Assembly (NCBI RefSeq): GCF_028736155.1
Contig: NZ_CP117879.1
Location: 4,092,001-4,156,000 of the forward strand
Length of the DNA stretch: 64,000 nucleotides
Direction of reading: 5' to 3'
Source: Flavobacterium sp. KACC 22763
GTDB lineage: Bacteria; Bacteroidota; Bacteroidia; Flavobacteriales; Flavobacteriaceae
The translations under genes were made by a program, and so were the position numbers. The notes below the pieces were generated by a model, which made no database searches, had not been told where the DNA came from, and saw only the letters and a list, made by a program, of their open reading frames with translations. Shown here one piece after another: positions 1 to 8,819 of the stretch (position 1 is the first letter of the stretch; every line of letters begins with the position of its first letter).

Positions 1-45
1 GAGAAAATTGACGAAATGAACACACTTGCTAAAAAAAGTAAATAA
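1..45 (+). CDS. C-terminal end of an upstream gene (partial)
   Basis: The window opens inside a reading frame that gives EKIDEMNTLAKKSK and then TAA. Its stop overlaps the radA start codon (TAATG), so the two genes are probably translationally coupled in one operon. Only 14 residues are visible, which is too few to name a product. Confidence 0.6.
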   Translation, partial: EKIDEMNTLAKKSK

Positions 46-1406
46 TGTCAAAAGTTAAAACTTCCTTTTTCTGCCAAAACTGCGGAACCCAATATGCCAA
101 ATGGCAAGGGCAATGCAACGCGTGCAAAGAATGGAATACGATTGCCGAAGAAATCATTCAGAAACAGGATAAAGTGGCTTGGAAAAGTGAACCTACTCCA
201 ACAAGCAAAGCACCAAAGCCTTTAAAAATTAACGAAATTGATTCTACCCAGGAAATCCGAATGGATACTACTGACAATGAATTGAATCGTGTTTTGGGTG
301 GCGGACTTGTACCTGGATCTTTAACGCTTTTAGGCGGTGAACCCGGCATCGGAAAAAGTACACTTTTACTTCAAGTATCATTAAAATTACCTTATAAAAC
401 ATTGTATGTTTCTGGAGAAGAAAGTCAGAAACAGATCAAAATGCGTGCGGAAAGAATTACGCCAAATAGCGATAACTGCTATATTCTAACTGAAACTAAA
501 ACGCAGAACATTTTCAAACAAATCGAAACCATTCAGCCTGAAGTTGTCATTATAGACTCCATTCAGACTTTGCATACCGATTATATCGAATCAACCGCAG
601 GAAGTATTTCTCAAATTCGTGAAACCACTGCCGAACTGATCAAATTTGCCAAAGAAAGCAATATTCCAGTAATCTTAATTGGGCATATTACCAAAGACGG
701 AAATATTGCAGGACCAAAAATCTTGGAACATATGGTAGATACCGTTCTTCAGTTTGAGGGAGACAGAAACCACATTTACCGAATTTTACGTTCGCTAAAA
801 AACCGTTTTGGTTCAACTTCTGAACTTGGTATTTATGAAATGCTCGGAAGCGGATTACGAGAAGTTAACAATCCTTCTGAAATTCTGATTTCTCATAAAG
901 ACGAAGAGCTTTCAGGAACTGCAATTGCCACAACTTTAGAAGGCATGCGCCCGCTGATGATTGAAATTCAATCTTTGGTCAGCACCGCAGTTTACGGAAC
1001 ACCACAACGAAGCACAACAGGTTATAATGCAAAAAGGCTAAACATGATTTTGGCTGTTTTAGAAAAAAGAGCTGGATTCCGCTTAGGCGCAAAAGACGTT
1101 TTCCTAAATGTTACTGGTGGAATTTCTGTAGATGATCCCGCCATTGACTTGGCCGTTGTTGCGGCAATTTTATCTTCTAATGAAGATATTCCGGTTGGAA
1201 AAGGATTCTGTTTTGCTGGCGAAGTCGGACTTTCTGGCGAAATTCGTCCTGTTAATCGCGTGGATCAGCGTATTCAAGAAGCTGAAAAATTAGGTTTCGA
1301 TACCATATTTGTTTCCAAATACAATAAAATTGCTTTAAAAAACACAGGAATTAAGATTGAGCTTGTTGCAAAAATTGAAGATGTTGCAAACATCCTTTTT
1401 GGCTGA
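45..1406 (+). CDS. radA: DNA repair protein RadA
   Basis: RadA is a RecA-like ATPase that promotes branch migration of recombination intermediates in the cytoplasm. The 453 residues match the usual length (about 455-460). In order, the protein shows a C4 zinc finger (C10, C13, C24, C27), a Walker A motif GGEPGIGKS at about 97-105, the RadA signature KNRFG at about 252-256, and a C-terminal Lon-protease-like domain (about 300-453, containing GGISVDDPAIDLAVVAA) without an evident proteolytic role. The ATG overlaps the stop of the preceding frame. The next gene follows after only 20 bases, so the two may be cotranscribed. All key motifs are intact. Confidence 0.98.
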   Translation: MSKVKTSFFCQNCGTQYAKWQGQCNACKEWNTIAEEIIQKQDKVAWKSEPTPTSKAPKPLKINEIDSTQEIRMDTTDNELNRVLGGGLVPGSLTLLGGEPGIGKSTLLLQVSLKLPYKTLYVSGEESQKQIKMRAERITPNSDNCYILTETKTQNIFKQIETIQPEVVIIDSIQTLHTDYIESTAGSISQIRETTAELIKFAKESNIPVILIGHITKDGNIAGPKILEHMVDTVLQFEGDRNHIYRILRSLKNRFGSTSELGIYEMLGSGLREVNNPSEILISHKDEELSGTAIATTLEGMRPLMIEIQSLVSTAVYGTPQRSTTGYNAKRLNMILAVLEKRAGFRLGAKDVFLNVTGGISVDDPAIDLAVVAAILSSNEDIPVGKGFCFAGEVGLSGEIRPVNRVDQRIQEAEKLGFDTIFVSKYNKIALKNTGIKIELVAKIEDVANILFG

Positions 1407-1426
1407 TTTCAAATACCATCCCTCCT

Positions 1427-3391
1427 ATGAATTTTCCAAAACAAAAAATATACAAGGCATTAAAAATACTAGGAATAGTAATTTTAGTGCTTTGCATCGG
1501 ACTGTATTATTTTCGTAATTCACTTTTAAACCAAGCCATTGCAAAAGTTACCCATAAAATGGCTGTTCGGTATAACAGTAATTTTTCAGTAGAATCGGCT
1601 TCATTTGATGGTTTATCGACTATAAAATTGACAGATGTTGTTTTAGCTCCAATAAATGCTGACACGCTTGTCAAAATAAAGAATGTAGAAACTAGCATCA
1701 GTTTAAGTAATTTACTTATTGGAGACGTTCAGCTTGGAACTTTAAAAGTTGATATCGGCTATATTCAATTAGTCAAAAAAGGCAAAAAACGAAATTTTGA
1801 TGCCTTTTTAAAAAGAGACAAAGAAGAAACAGAATCGAACGAAAAACGTAAGTATGCTACTTTTGCATACAGAATCATTTCAAAGGTCCTGAATTTGGTT
1901 CCAACCGATATGGATTTGAAAAACTTCAAATTCAAAATCGACGACAACGGAAAACAAACCAATATCGCGGTAGATAAATTAGTTTTAAGCAACAAACAGC
2001 TCGAGACCAATCTTCATGTCCAAGCAAAAGATTTTGATCAACGCTGGAACATTAAAGGATTTGCTGATCCTAGAAATAAAAAAGCAGATATTCGTTTTTT
2101 CAATTTAGATACTGGCGCGATTCGCGTTCCGTATTTAGACGAACGTTATAACTTAAAAGCAAGTTTTGATTCCATTCGATTGAATGTTCAAAACATTGAT
2201 AAAAGTGGAAGCGAACTGCATATTGATGGCTATACTTCGATTACCAATCTTACAATCAATCACCCAAAAATCGCGAGCAAAGATGTGGTTATAAAAAATG
2301 CTCGTTTTGATTACCGTTTTTTATTGGGCGATAGTTTTATTTCTATTGACAGCAGTTCGACAATGCAGTTGAATAAAATCAAAGTTCGTCCTTACATTTC
2401 TTACGACACTGAAAAAGATACAGTTTACACTTTGAAAGTTGATATCCCGAAAATGAAAGCGCAGGATTTTATCGTTTCGCTTCCTGATGGTTTATTCACT
2501 CATTTTCAAGGAATGCAGGCCACTGGAAATTTTGATTACAAACTAGATTTCAAATTCAACAAAAACAAACCAAATACACTTGTTTTTGATAGTAAACTCA
2601 ACAAAGAAGATTTACGAATCACTAAATATGGAGAAGCCGATTTAAACAAACTAAACGGTGAATTTGTATATCGCGCCATTATTCAAAATGTATTGCAAAG
2701 ACCTGTTTTGGTTGGAAATGCGAATCCAAATTACACGCCTTTAGACCAAATTTCTCCTTATTTGAGAAAATGTGTTTTAACGACCGAAGATCCTTCTTTC
2801 TTCTCGCATCGCGGATTCATCAATGAAGCTTTCAAACAGTCGATTCTAAAGAATATTAGAACTAAAAAATTCTCTCGCGGCGCCAGCACAATTAGCATGC
2901 AATTAATTAAAAACGTCTTTCTAACTCGTGAAAAAACGCTTTCGCGAAAGCTCGAAGAAATCCTACTAGTTTACATTTTAGAAAATAACCGAATTGTAAG
3001 CAAAGAAAGAATGCTGGAAGTATATTTCAACATTATCGAATGGGGTCCAAATGTTTACGGAATTGGTGAAGCGAGTCATTTTTACTTCCAAAAAAGTCCT
3101 TCAGCTTTAAATGTAGACGAATGTTTGTACTTGGCAACGATTATTCCGAAACCAAGAAAATTCATGTATCAGTTTAATGATGAAGGAAACTTGAAAGACT
3201 ACGCCATTAAAAACCAGAAATTCTTGAAGAATTTAATGTTTAGAAGAGGGCTTTTAGTTCCAGAAGACACGATCGGATTATTGCCGGTTTATATTTCTGG
3301 AAATGCACGTTCTTTAATCAAAATTAAAGTTCCAGATTCTACAGCAATCAAAACTGATTCTTTGGCTGTTGATGATGAATTTGATTTATAA
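1427..3391 (+). CDS. GT51 peptidoglycan transglycosylase with long N-terminal periplasmic region
   Basis: The 654-residue protein has one N-terminal membrane segment (about 12-29). About 400 residues of beta-rich sequence of AsmA/DUF748-like character follow, then a C-terminal transglycosylase domain (about 435-600). The GT51 motifs are all visible: TTEDPSFFSHRG with the catalytic Glu at 454, GASTISMQLIKN, SRKLEEILL and MLEVYFNIIEWG. No transpeptidase domain is present, so it is not a bifunctional class A PBP. It should polymerise lipid II into glycan strands on the periplasmic face. This architecture is much larger than MtgA (about 240 residues). The role of the N-terminal region is unknown; bridging the envelope is one possibility. 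It lies 20 bases after radA. Confidence 0.88.
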   Translation: MNFPKQKIYKALKILGIVILVLCIGLYYFRNSLLNQAIAKVTHKMAVRYNSNFSVESASFDGLSTIKLTDVVLAPINADTLVKIKNVETSISLSNLLIGDVQLGTLKVDIGYIQLVKKGKKRNFDAFLKRDKEETESNEKRKYATFAYRIISKVLNLVPTDMDLKNFKFKIDDNGKQTNIAVDKLVLSNKQLETNLHVQAKDFDQRWNIKGFADPRNKKADIRFFNLDTGAIRVPYLDERYNLKASFDSIRLNVQNIDKSGSELHIDGYTSITNLTINHPKIASKDVVIKNARFDYRFLLGDSFISIDSSSTMQLNKIKVRPYISYDTEKDTVYTLKVDIPKMKAQDFIVSLPDGLFTHFQGMQATGNFDYKLDFKFNKNKPNTLVFDSKLNKEDLRITKYGEADLNKLNGEFVYRAIIQNVLQRPVLVGNANPNYTPLDQISPYLRKCVLTTEDPSFFSHRGFINEAFKQSILKNIRTKKFSRGASTISMQLIKNVFLTREKTLSRKLEEILLVYILENNRIVSKERMLEVYFNIIEWGPNVYGIGEASHFYFQKSPSALNVDECLYLATIIPKPRKFMYQFNDEGNLKDYAIKNQKFLKNLMFRRGLLVPEDTIGLLPVYISGNARSLIKIKVPDSTAIKTDSLAVDDEFDL

Positions 3392-3399
3392 GAGGGTTT

Positions 3400-3677
3400 T
3401 GCCACGAAGGCTCTAAGTCGCAAAGTTTTTTTATTTTTAATCTCGCAAAGACGCAGAGTCGCATTTTTTTTTGAATAGCCACTAGCTTAAGCTAGTGGAA
3501 TAAGGTTGAAATAGAAAAGGGCTTTAGCCAAACTTTACTAGTTTGGCTAAAGCCCTTTTATTTGTGTTTATCTTCTCATCCAGCTAAAGCTGGACGCAAT
3601 TGAACTTAAAAATTTAACTTTGCGACTCTGAGTCTTTGCGAGATTAAATAAGTCTTAGAGCCAATGCCTTCGCAGCA
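3400..3677. repeat. Nested inverted intergenic repeat element between convergent genes
   Basis: Almost the whole gap between the transglycosylase gene and the facing aldo/keto reductase gene is symmetric. Outer arms: CGAAGGCTCTAAG near 3405-3417 and its mirrored counterpart at about 3650-3676. Next arms: 3437-3463 against 3616-3648, nearly perfect complements made of 8-base units (CGCAAAGA-CGCAGAGT-CGCA). Inside lie a perfect 20-bp palindrome (3479-3498), a 19-bp stem hairpin (3515-3559) and TCCAGCT-AA-AGCTGGA (3579-3594). No reading frame of interest is present. Confidence 0.85.
3515..3559. terminator. Bidirectional hairpin terminator
   Basis: A 19-bp perfect stem (AAAAGGGCTTTAGCCAAAC with its complement) has a 7-base loop and is flanked by A- and T-runs. 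It sits midway between two convergent genes and could end transcription from both sides. Confidence 0.8.
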
Positions 3678-3684
3678 AAAAAAC

Positions 3685-4722
3685 TTACGGAGCAGGATCA
3701 GGAATAATAGCCTGAACCGCATCAATCTCAGCTAAGATTTGCTTAGAAAGAACTACATCAATTGTATCGATATTTTCTTTTAATTGCTCCATAGTTGTAG
3801 CACCAATAATCGCACTTGTCAAAAATGGCTGTTGCAACACAAACCCCATTGCCAATTGCGTTAACGTTAAACCATGTTTTTTGGCGATTTCCTGATACAA
3901 TTTTGTTGCTTCGGTACATTGATCGCTATTGTAACGTTTATATTGCGGGAAAAGATTAATTCTCGCTTTCGGGTGACTTTCTCCAATTAAGAATTTTCCA
4001 GTCAAAACACCAAAAGCTAAAGGCGAATATCCTAATAAACCAACATTTTCATATTTTGAAACTTCTGCAGAATTTACTTCAAACAAACGGTTCAACAAAG
4101 AATACGGATTCTGAACGGTTTTGATTCTTGGCAGATTATTGTATTTGCTTTCTTCTAAAAGGCGCATCATTCCCCACGCATTTTCATTAGAAACTCCGAT
4201 ATGCTTGATTTTTCCTTCTTTAATTAATCCGTCGAAAGTTTCTAATATTTCTCTAAAGTTATCTTCCCAAACATCATCATGTCCGTGAAAAGCACGTGTC
4301 CCAAAATTATTCGTTTTTCTTTCTGGCCAATGCATTTGGTACAAATCAATATAATCGGTTTGCAGTCTTTTTAAACTTTGCTCAACAGCAAATTTGATAC
4401 TTGCTGGAGAAAAATCCAATTTCTCACGCATATAACCAAAATTAGGATTTGGACCTGCAATTTTAGATGCTAAAATCACTTTGTCTCTATTCCCAGATTT
4501 TTTAAACCAGGTTCCAATAATTTTTTCTGTGCTTCCGTAAGTCGCTTCACTTGCTGGAACCGAATACATTTCGGCTGTATCAAAGAAATTTACGCCTCTT
4601 TCAAGAGCATAATCCATTTGTTCGTGCCCTTCAGCTTCTGTATTCTGCTGCCCAAAAGTCATTGTTCCAAGGCATATTTTACTAACTTTTATATCGGTGT
4701 TGGGTAATGTAGTGTATTTCAT
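3685..4722 (-). CDS. Tas-like aldo/keto reductase
   Basis: This is an NADP(H)-dependent oxidoreductase with an expected (beta/alpha)8 barrel and 345 residues, close to E. coli Tas (346) in length and motif layout. The catalytic tetrad is visible: D48 and Y53 in FFDTAEMY, K87 in LASKIAG and H131 in YQMHWPER. Tas-type features include GTMTFGQQN near residue 19 and QNPYSLLNR. The C-terminus IPDPAP resembles the Tas ending. It is cytosolic and its physiological substrate is not known. It is transcribed alone toward the convergent repeat element. An array of CTAAG units lies just upstream of its start. Confidence 0.92.
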   Translation of the reverse strand: MKYTTLPNTDIKVSKICLGTMTFGQQNTEAEGHEQMDYALERGVNFFDTAEMYSVPASEATYGSTEKIIGTWFKKSGNRDKVILASKIAGPNPNFGYMREKLDFSPASIKFAVEQSLKRLQTDYIDLYQMHWPERKTNNFGTRAFHGHDDVWEDNFREILETFDGLIKEGKIKHIGVSNENAWGMMRLLEESKYNNLPRIKTVQNPYSLLNRLFEVNSAEVSKYENVGLLGYSPLAFGVLTGKFLIGESHPKARINLFPQYKRYNSDQCTEATKLYQEIAKKHGLTLTQLAMGFVLQQPFLTSAIIGATTMEQLKENIDTIDVVLSKQILAEIDAVQAIIPDPAP

Positions 4723-4730
4723 TCTTTTGA

Positions 4731-4763
4731 GATTCTAAGGTTCTAAGTGGCTAAGATTCTAAG
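4731..4763. repeat. CTAAG-type 8/9-base periodic array
   Basis: The stretch GATTCTAAGGTTCTAAGTGG followed by CTAAGATTCTAAG repeats a CTAAG core every 8-9 bases immediately upstream of the reductase start. It belongs to the same family as the arms at 4862-4984 and 50452-50490. Confidence 0.7.
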
Positions 4764-4861
4764 TTTTTTTTCTTTTTAAATATAAGTTTCAAAGATACAA
4801 ACGGATTTCTCAAATCTAAAAACGAGAAAGGTTAAAAAAAGTACAAGATTTATTCTTGAGC

Positions 4862-4984
4862 GGCTAAGGTTCTGAGACACTAAGATGCTAAGCTTAGATT
4901 CCAATTAATAAAAAAGGTTCAAAGCAAAAACTTTGAACCCTTTTTTAAAATCTTAGAAACTTAGTATCTCAGAACCTTAGCATC
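4862..4984. repeat. Inverted CTAAG arrays around a terminator hairpin
   Basis: The left arm (4863-4892) reads CTAAGGTT-CTGAGACA-CTAAGATG-CTAAG, an 8-base period. The right arm (4952-4983) is its near-perfect reverse complement. Between them GGTTCAAAG (4916-4924) and CTTTGAACC (4931-4939) form a 9-bp stem with flanking A/T runs (4910-4947), a probable rho-independent terminator for the OmpA lipoprotein gene or readthrough. Confidence 0.85.
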
Positions 4985-4985
4985 T

Positions 4986-5930
4986 TTAATTAATACTATT
5001 AAGCATCTCCGCAATCTCATCTAATCTTGGAGTCAAGATAATCTCAATTCTACGGTTTTTAGCTTTTCCTTCTGGAGTTGCGTTACTTGCCAAAGGAGAA
5101 AACTCGCTTCTTCCTGCTGCGGTTAATTTTTGTTTATTGATTTTTGGGTTTTCACTCAAAATCGCTACGATTGCTGTTGCTCTTTTGGTCGATAAATCCC
5201 AGTTGTTTGCAATTGGTCCAGAACCTGCATACGGATCATCGTCTGTATGTCCTTCGATTAAAACAGAAAGATCAGGATTATCACCTAAAACTTTTCCAAG
5301 TTCGACAACCGCTTTTCGTCCTTCAACACCAACAGCCCAGCTTCCTGAATTGAAAAGCAATTTGTTTTCCATAGAAACATATACTTTTCCATTTTTCTGT
5401 TCCACCGTTAAACCTTTGCCTTCAAAACCATTTAAGGCTTTAGATAAAGTTTCTTTCAGTTTGCGCATTGATTCCTCTTTTGCCGCAATCATATCTTCCA
5501 ATTCTTTCAAACGATTAGCCGTTTTATCCAAACGAGCTTGTTCGTCTGCAAGAGCTTTACCTTTTGCTTCTAATTGCGCTAACAGTTCACGGTTTTTAGC
5601 CATGTTTTTCTCTAATGCATCATTGCTATTTTTCTCCAATGCATTATAAGAATCCTGAAGCACTTTATATTTCTTTTGTTCCCCAGCAAGATCAGCTTTT
5701 TGTTTTGCCAAATCATCATTCGCATTTGCTAAATCTTTAGTCAATTTATCGCGATCGGTTTCTAACTGATTCTTCGCTTTCTTTAAACTTTCGTTTTCAT
5801 CAGCGATAGAACGGTTTTCTTTTTTTAAATCTGAATACTTTGTTTCCAGATCATTGTAAATTTTCTTAGAAACACATGACGTTGTGGACAAGGCTAATGC
5901 CAATAATCCGATGGAGGCTTTTTTAATCAT
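4986..5930 (-). CDS. OmpA-family lipoprotein with long coiled coil
   Basis: The 314-residue protein begins with a lipoprotein-type signal peptide (MIKKASIGLLALALSTTSC, modified Cys at 19). A heptad-rich, Lys/Glu/Asp/Leu coiled coil spans about 25-165. A C-terminal OmpA peptidoglycan-binding domain (about 185-300) contains LLFNSGSW, IEGHTDDDP and KAKNRRIEI. It probably anchors in the outer-membrane inner leaflet and contacts peptidoglycan across the coiled coil. The gene is transcribed alone, with a repeat-enclosed terminator downstream. The specific partner is unknown. Confidence 0.9.
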   Translation of the reverse strand: MIKKASIGLLALALSTTSCVSKKIYNDLETKYSDLKKENRSIADENESLKKAKNQLETDRDKLTKDLANANDDLAKQKADLAGEQKKYKVLQDSYNALEKNSNDALEKNMAKNRELLAQLEAKGKALADEQARLDKTANRLKELEDMIAAKEESMRKLKETLSKALNGFEGKGLTVEQKNGKVYVSMENKLLFNSGSWAVGVEGRKAVVELGKVLGDNPDLSVLIEGHTDDDPYAGSGPIANNWDLSTKRATAIVAILSENPKINKQKLTAAGRSEFSPLASNATPEGKAKNRRIEIILTPRLDEIAEMLNSIN

Positions 5931-6040
5931 CTTACTTTAATTGGTTTTTATTTTAGGCGTTTAAAATCTCACAATTTCAAAATTCAAAATCAATTCTTGA
6001 ATTTAAACCACCTTTCTCTCAACAAGAACAATACCAAAAA

Positions 6041-6802
6041 TTAGTCAATTTCGACTAAAATAGGGCAATGATCTGAGTGCATAGCATCTGGAAGTATAAC
6101 AGCTCTTTTTAATCTGTCTTCTAACACATTACTAACTAAATTATAATCGATACGCCAACCTTTGTTATTTCCTCTTGCTCCCGCGCGGTAACTCCACCAA
6201 GAATAATGATGCGGTTCTTTGTTGAAATGACGGAAACTATCAATAAAACCAGATTTCATAAACGCATCCAGCCAAGCTCGTTCTGCAGGAAGAAATCCTG
6301 AAACGGTCTTATTACGAACAGGATCATGAATATCTATCGCTTCGTGACAGATATTATAATCTCCACATATAATCAGATTCGGAACCGTAAGTTTCAATTC
6401 ATTGATATAATTTTGAAAATCATCCATGAACATGAATTTATGATCCAGCCTTTCAATATTTGTTCCAGACGGAAGATATAAACTCATTACCGAAACATCA
6501 TCAAAATCTGCACGAAGATTTCTTCCTTCAAAATCCATATGATGAATTCCTGTTCCGTAAACAATATTGTTCGGCTTTGTTTTAGAAAGAATCGCTACTC
6601 CGCTATATCCTTTTTTGGTTGCAGGATAATAATACTGAAACGGATAGCCTGCCGCTGTAATATCATCAACTGGAATTTGATCCTGTGTCGCTTTTATTTC
6701 CTGAAGGCATATTACATCAGGATTTGCTTGCTGTAGCCACTCGATAAACCCTTTGTTTATTGCCGCTCTAATTCCGTTTACATTATAAGAAATAATTTTC
6801 AT
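6041..6802 (-). CDS. xth: Exodeoxyribonuclease III (AP endonuclease)
   Basis: The enzyme cleaves 5' to abasic sites and degrades duplex DNA from 3' ends in base-excision repair. The start chosen is MKIISYNVNGIRAA; an in-frame extension of 14 residues to 6844 does not look like an Xth N-terminus. This gives 253 residues, the usual size. EEP-fold motifs are visible: SYNVNGIR, CLQEIKA, ICGDYNICHEAIDIHDP, RIDYN and HSDHCPI. It is divergent from olsF, whose likely -7 box lies 81 bases upstream of this start. Confidence 0.96.
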   Translation of the reverse strand: MKIISYNVNGIRAAINKGFIEWLQQANPDVICLQEIKATQDQIPVDDITAAGYPFQYYYPATKKGYSGVAILSKTKPNNIVYGTGIHHMDFEGRNLRADFDDVSVMSLYLPSGTNIERLDHKFMFMDDFQNYINELKLTVPNLIICGDYNICHEAIDIHDPVRNKTVSGFLPAERAWLDAFMKSGFIDSFRHFNKEPHHYSWWSYRAGARGNNKGWRIDYNLVSNVLEDRLKRAVILPDAMHSDHCPILVEID

Positions 6803-6882
6803 CAGTGATTTTTTTAGGATTCCAAATGTAATAAAAAAGTGCAAAGTTTGTCTTGGAAACAGCGAAAAGTAGACTTTTTTGT

Positions 6883-6890
6883 TATCTTTG
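6883..6890 (+). promoter_or_regulatory. -7 promoter element of olsF
   Basis: TATCTTTG matches the Bacteroidota TAnnTTTG -7 consensus and lies 30 bases upstream of the olsF ATG. No convincing -33 TTTG at the expected spacing is visible. Confidence 0.55.
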
Positions 6891-6920
6891 TTCGCTGTTC
6901 TAATAATTTAAAAGTAGTAG

Positions 6921-8723
6921 ATGGGTTTAGTTACCGCGAAAGAAGTTGCAAAGGCAATAAATGTTGAAAAGTACGGAGTTTTCGGTACCTTTTCTGGCTG
7001 GATTCTTATGAAGGTTCTTAAGATCTCGACCCTTAATAAAATTTACGATCGTAATAAACATTTGGAAGACCTTGACTTTTTGAATGGAATTTTGGACGAA
7101 ATGGAAATTAAGTTCGAAATCCCTGAAGAAGATTTAAAGCGTCTGCCAAAAGATGGTGCATATATAACCATTTCTAATCATCCGCTTGGTGGAATTGATG
7201 GAATTTTGCTTTTGAAATTGATGCTTGAAAGAGAGCCAAATTTCAAAATCATTGCCAATTTCTTGTTACATAGAATTGTTCCGATGAAAAAATACATTAT
7301 GCCGGTTAATCCTTTTGAAAATCATAAGGATGCAAAATCGAGCGTAATTGGTATTAAAGAAACATTGCGTCATTTGAGCGACGGAAAACCTTTGGGTATT
7401 TTCCCTGCAGGTGAAGTTTCAACTTACAAAGACGGCAAATTGGTAGTAGACAAACCTTGGGAAGAAGGCGCTCTGAAACTAATCAGAAAAGCTAAAGTTC
7501 CTGTAGTTCCGATTTATTTTCATGCCAAAAACAGTAAATTATTCTACTGGCTTTCTAAAATTGACGATACTTTAAGAACTGCAAAATTACCTTCTGAATT
7601 GCTTACGCAGAAAGATCGTGTGATTAAAGTGCGTATTGGAAAACCAATTTCTGTGAGCGAACAAAATGAAATTGAATCTTTTGAAGAATACTCAGAATTC
7701 TTAAGAAAGAAAACCTATATGCTGGCAAATCCGTTTGAGAAAGACACCAAACTTATTGATACAGCAAGCTTAAAAATTCCAAAAGCTCCTAAAAAAATTG
7801 TAACGCCTGCAAGCGAATCAAAATTGATTGACGAAGTTCAGGCATTACGCGATAGCGACAGCAGATTTTTACAAAGTAAAAACTATGAGGTTTTCTTTGC
7901 AAGCGCAAAAGAGATTCCGAACATTTTGCACGAAATTGGACGCTTACGCGAAATCACTTTCCGTGAAGTTGGTGAAGGAACAAACGAATCTATTGATATA
8001 GACGAATACGATCAATATTATCACCACATGTTTTTATGGGATGATGAAACCAACAAAATCGCCGGCGCGTATCGCATGGGGTTAGGTTCTGAAATCTATC
8101 CAAAATACGGAATTGAAGGTTTTTATCTGACTGATCTTTTCAGATTCGAGCCAGAATTGCACGATATGATGCATAAATCGATCGAAATGGGACGTGCTTT
8201 TATCGTAAAAGAATATCAGCAAAAACCAATGCCTTTATTCCTGTTATGGAAAGGTATTATTCATACTACTTTACGTCATCCTGAACATAAATATTTGGTT
8301 GGAGGAGTAAGTATCAGCAATCAGTTTTCAGACTTCTCTAAATCATTGATGATTGAGTTTATGAAGTCTAACTATTACGATCCGTATATTGCACAATATA
8401 TTCATCCGAAAAAAGCGTATAAAGTAAAACTGAAAGACGCTGACAAAGATTTTATCTTTGACGAAGCAGAATCTGATTTGAATAAGTTTGATAAAATCAT
8501 TGACGAATTGGAACCAGGAAACTTACGTTTACCAGTTTTAATTAAGAAATACATCAAACAAAATGCAAGAGTTGTCGCTTTCAACGTTGATCCATTATTC
8601 AACAATGCAATTGACGGTTTAATGTACATTAGAATCGCAGATATTCCTGAAAGCACAATGAAACCTGTTATCGAAGAGTTTCAGATTGAATTGGAAAAAA
8701 AATTATCTGAGAAAGAAGATTAA
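6921..8723 (+). CDS. olsF: Bifunctional ornithine-lipid acyltransferase OlsF
   Basis: The 600-residue protein fuses two acyltransferase domains. The N-terminal half (about 70-290) is PlsC-like, with NHPLGGIDG (His 87) and FPAGEVST. The C-terminal half (about 320-490) is a GNAT-type OlsB-like domain with GRLREITFREVGEGT and AYRMGLG. This domain order is that of OlsF, shown in Serratia and noted in Flavobacterium to make ornithine lipids. There the C-terminal domain N-acylates ornithine and the N-terminal domain O-acylates the lyso-lipid. It acts at the inner membrane. The His-to-Asp spacing is five residues rather than the four of classic PlsC. A bidirectional terminator follows. Confidence 0.85.
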   Translation: MGLVTAKEVAKAINVEKYGVFGTFSGWILMKVLKISTLNKIYDRNKHLEDLDFLNGILDEMEIKFEIPEEDLKRLPKDGAYITISNHPLGGIDGILLLKLMLEREPNFKIIANFLLHRIVPMKKYIMPVNPFENHKDAKSSVIGIKETLRHLSDGKPLGIFPAGEVSTYKDGKLVVDKPWEEGALKLIRKAKVPVVPIYFHAKNSKLFYWLSKIDDTLRTAKLPSELLTQKDRVIKVRIGKPISVSEQNEIESFEEYSEFLRKKTYMLANPFEKDTKLIDTASLKIPKAPKKIVTPASESKLIDEVQALRDSDSRFLQSKNYEVFFASAKEIPNILHEIGRLREITFREVGEGTNESIDIDEYDQYYHHMFLWDDETNKIAGAYRMGLGSEIYPKYGIEGFYLTDLFRFEPELHDMMHKSIEMGRAFIVKEYQQKPMPLFLLWKGIIHTTLRHPEHKYLVGGVSISNQFSDFSKSLMIEFMKSNYYDPYIAQYIHPKKAYKVKLKDADKDFIFDEAESDLNKFDKIIDELEPGNLRLPVLIKKYIKQNARVVAFNVDPLFNNAIDGLMYIRIADIPESTMKPVIEEFQIELEKKLSEKED

Positions 8724-8750
8724 AGTTTCTTTTGATATATAACAAACATA

Positions 8751-8786
8751 AAATCCCATTTGCTTAATTAGTAAATGGGATTTTTT
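8751..8786. terminator. Bidirectional terminator
   Basis: AAATCCCATTT and AAATGGGATTTTTT form an 11-bp stem with an 11-base loop and a T-run, between the convergent olsF and DUF805 genes. Confidence 0.85.
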
Positions 8787-8819
8787 AGTTACAACAGTTA
8801 TCTAAAAACCAAATTGGAA

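Noticed and set aside
3400..3677. CRISPR array
   Set aside because: The repeats are 8-base, degenerate and inverted, without uniform spacers, and no cas genes are in the window.
5137..5649. 170-residue plus-strand frame
   Set aside because: It lies antisense inside the OmpA lipoprotein gene; Ser/Phe-rich composition mirrors the codon use of the real gene and there are no start signals.
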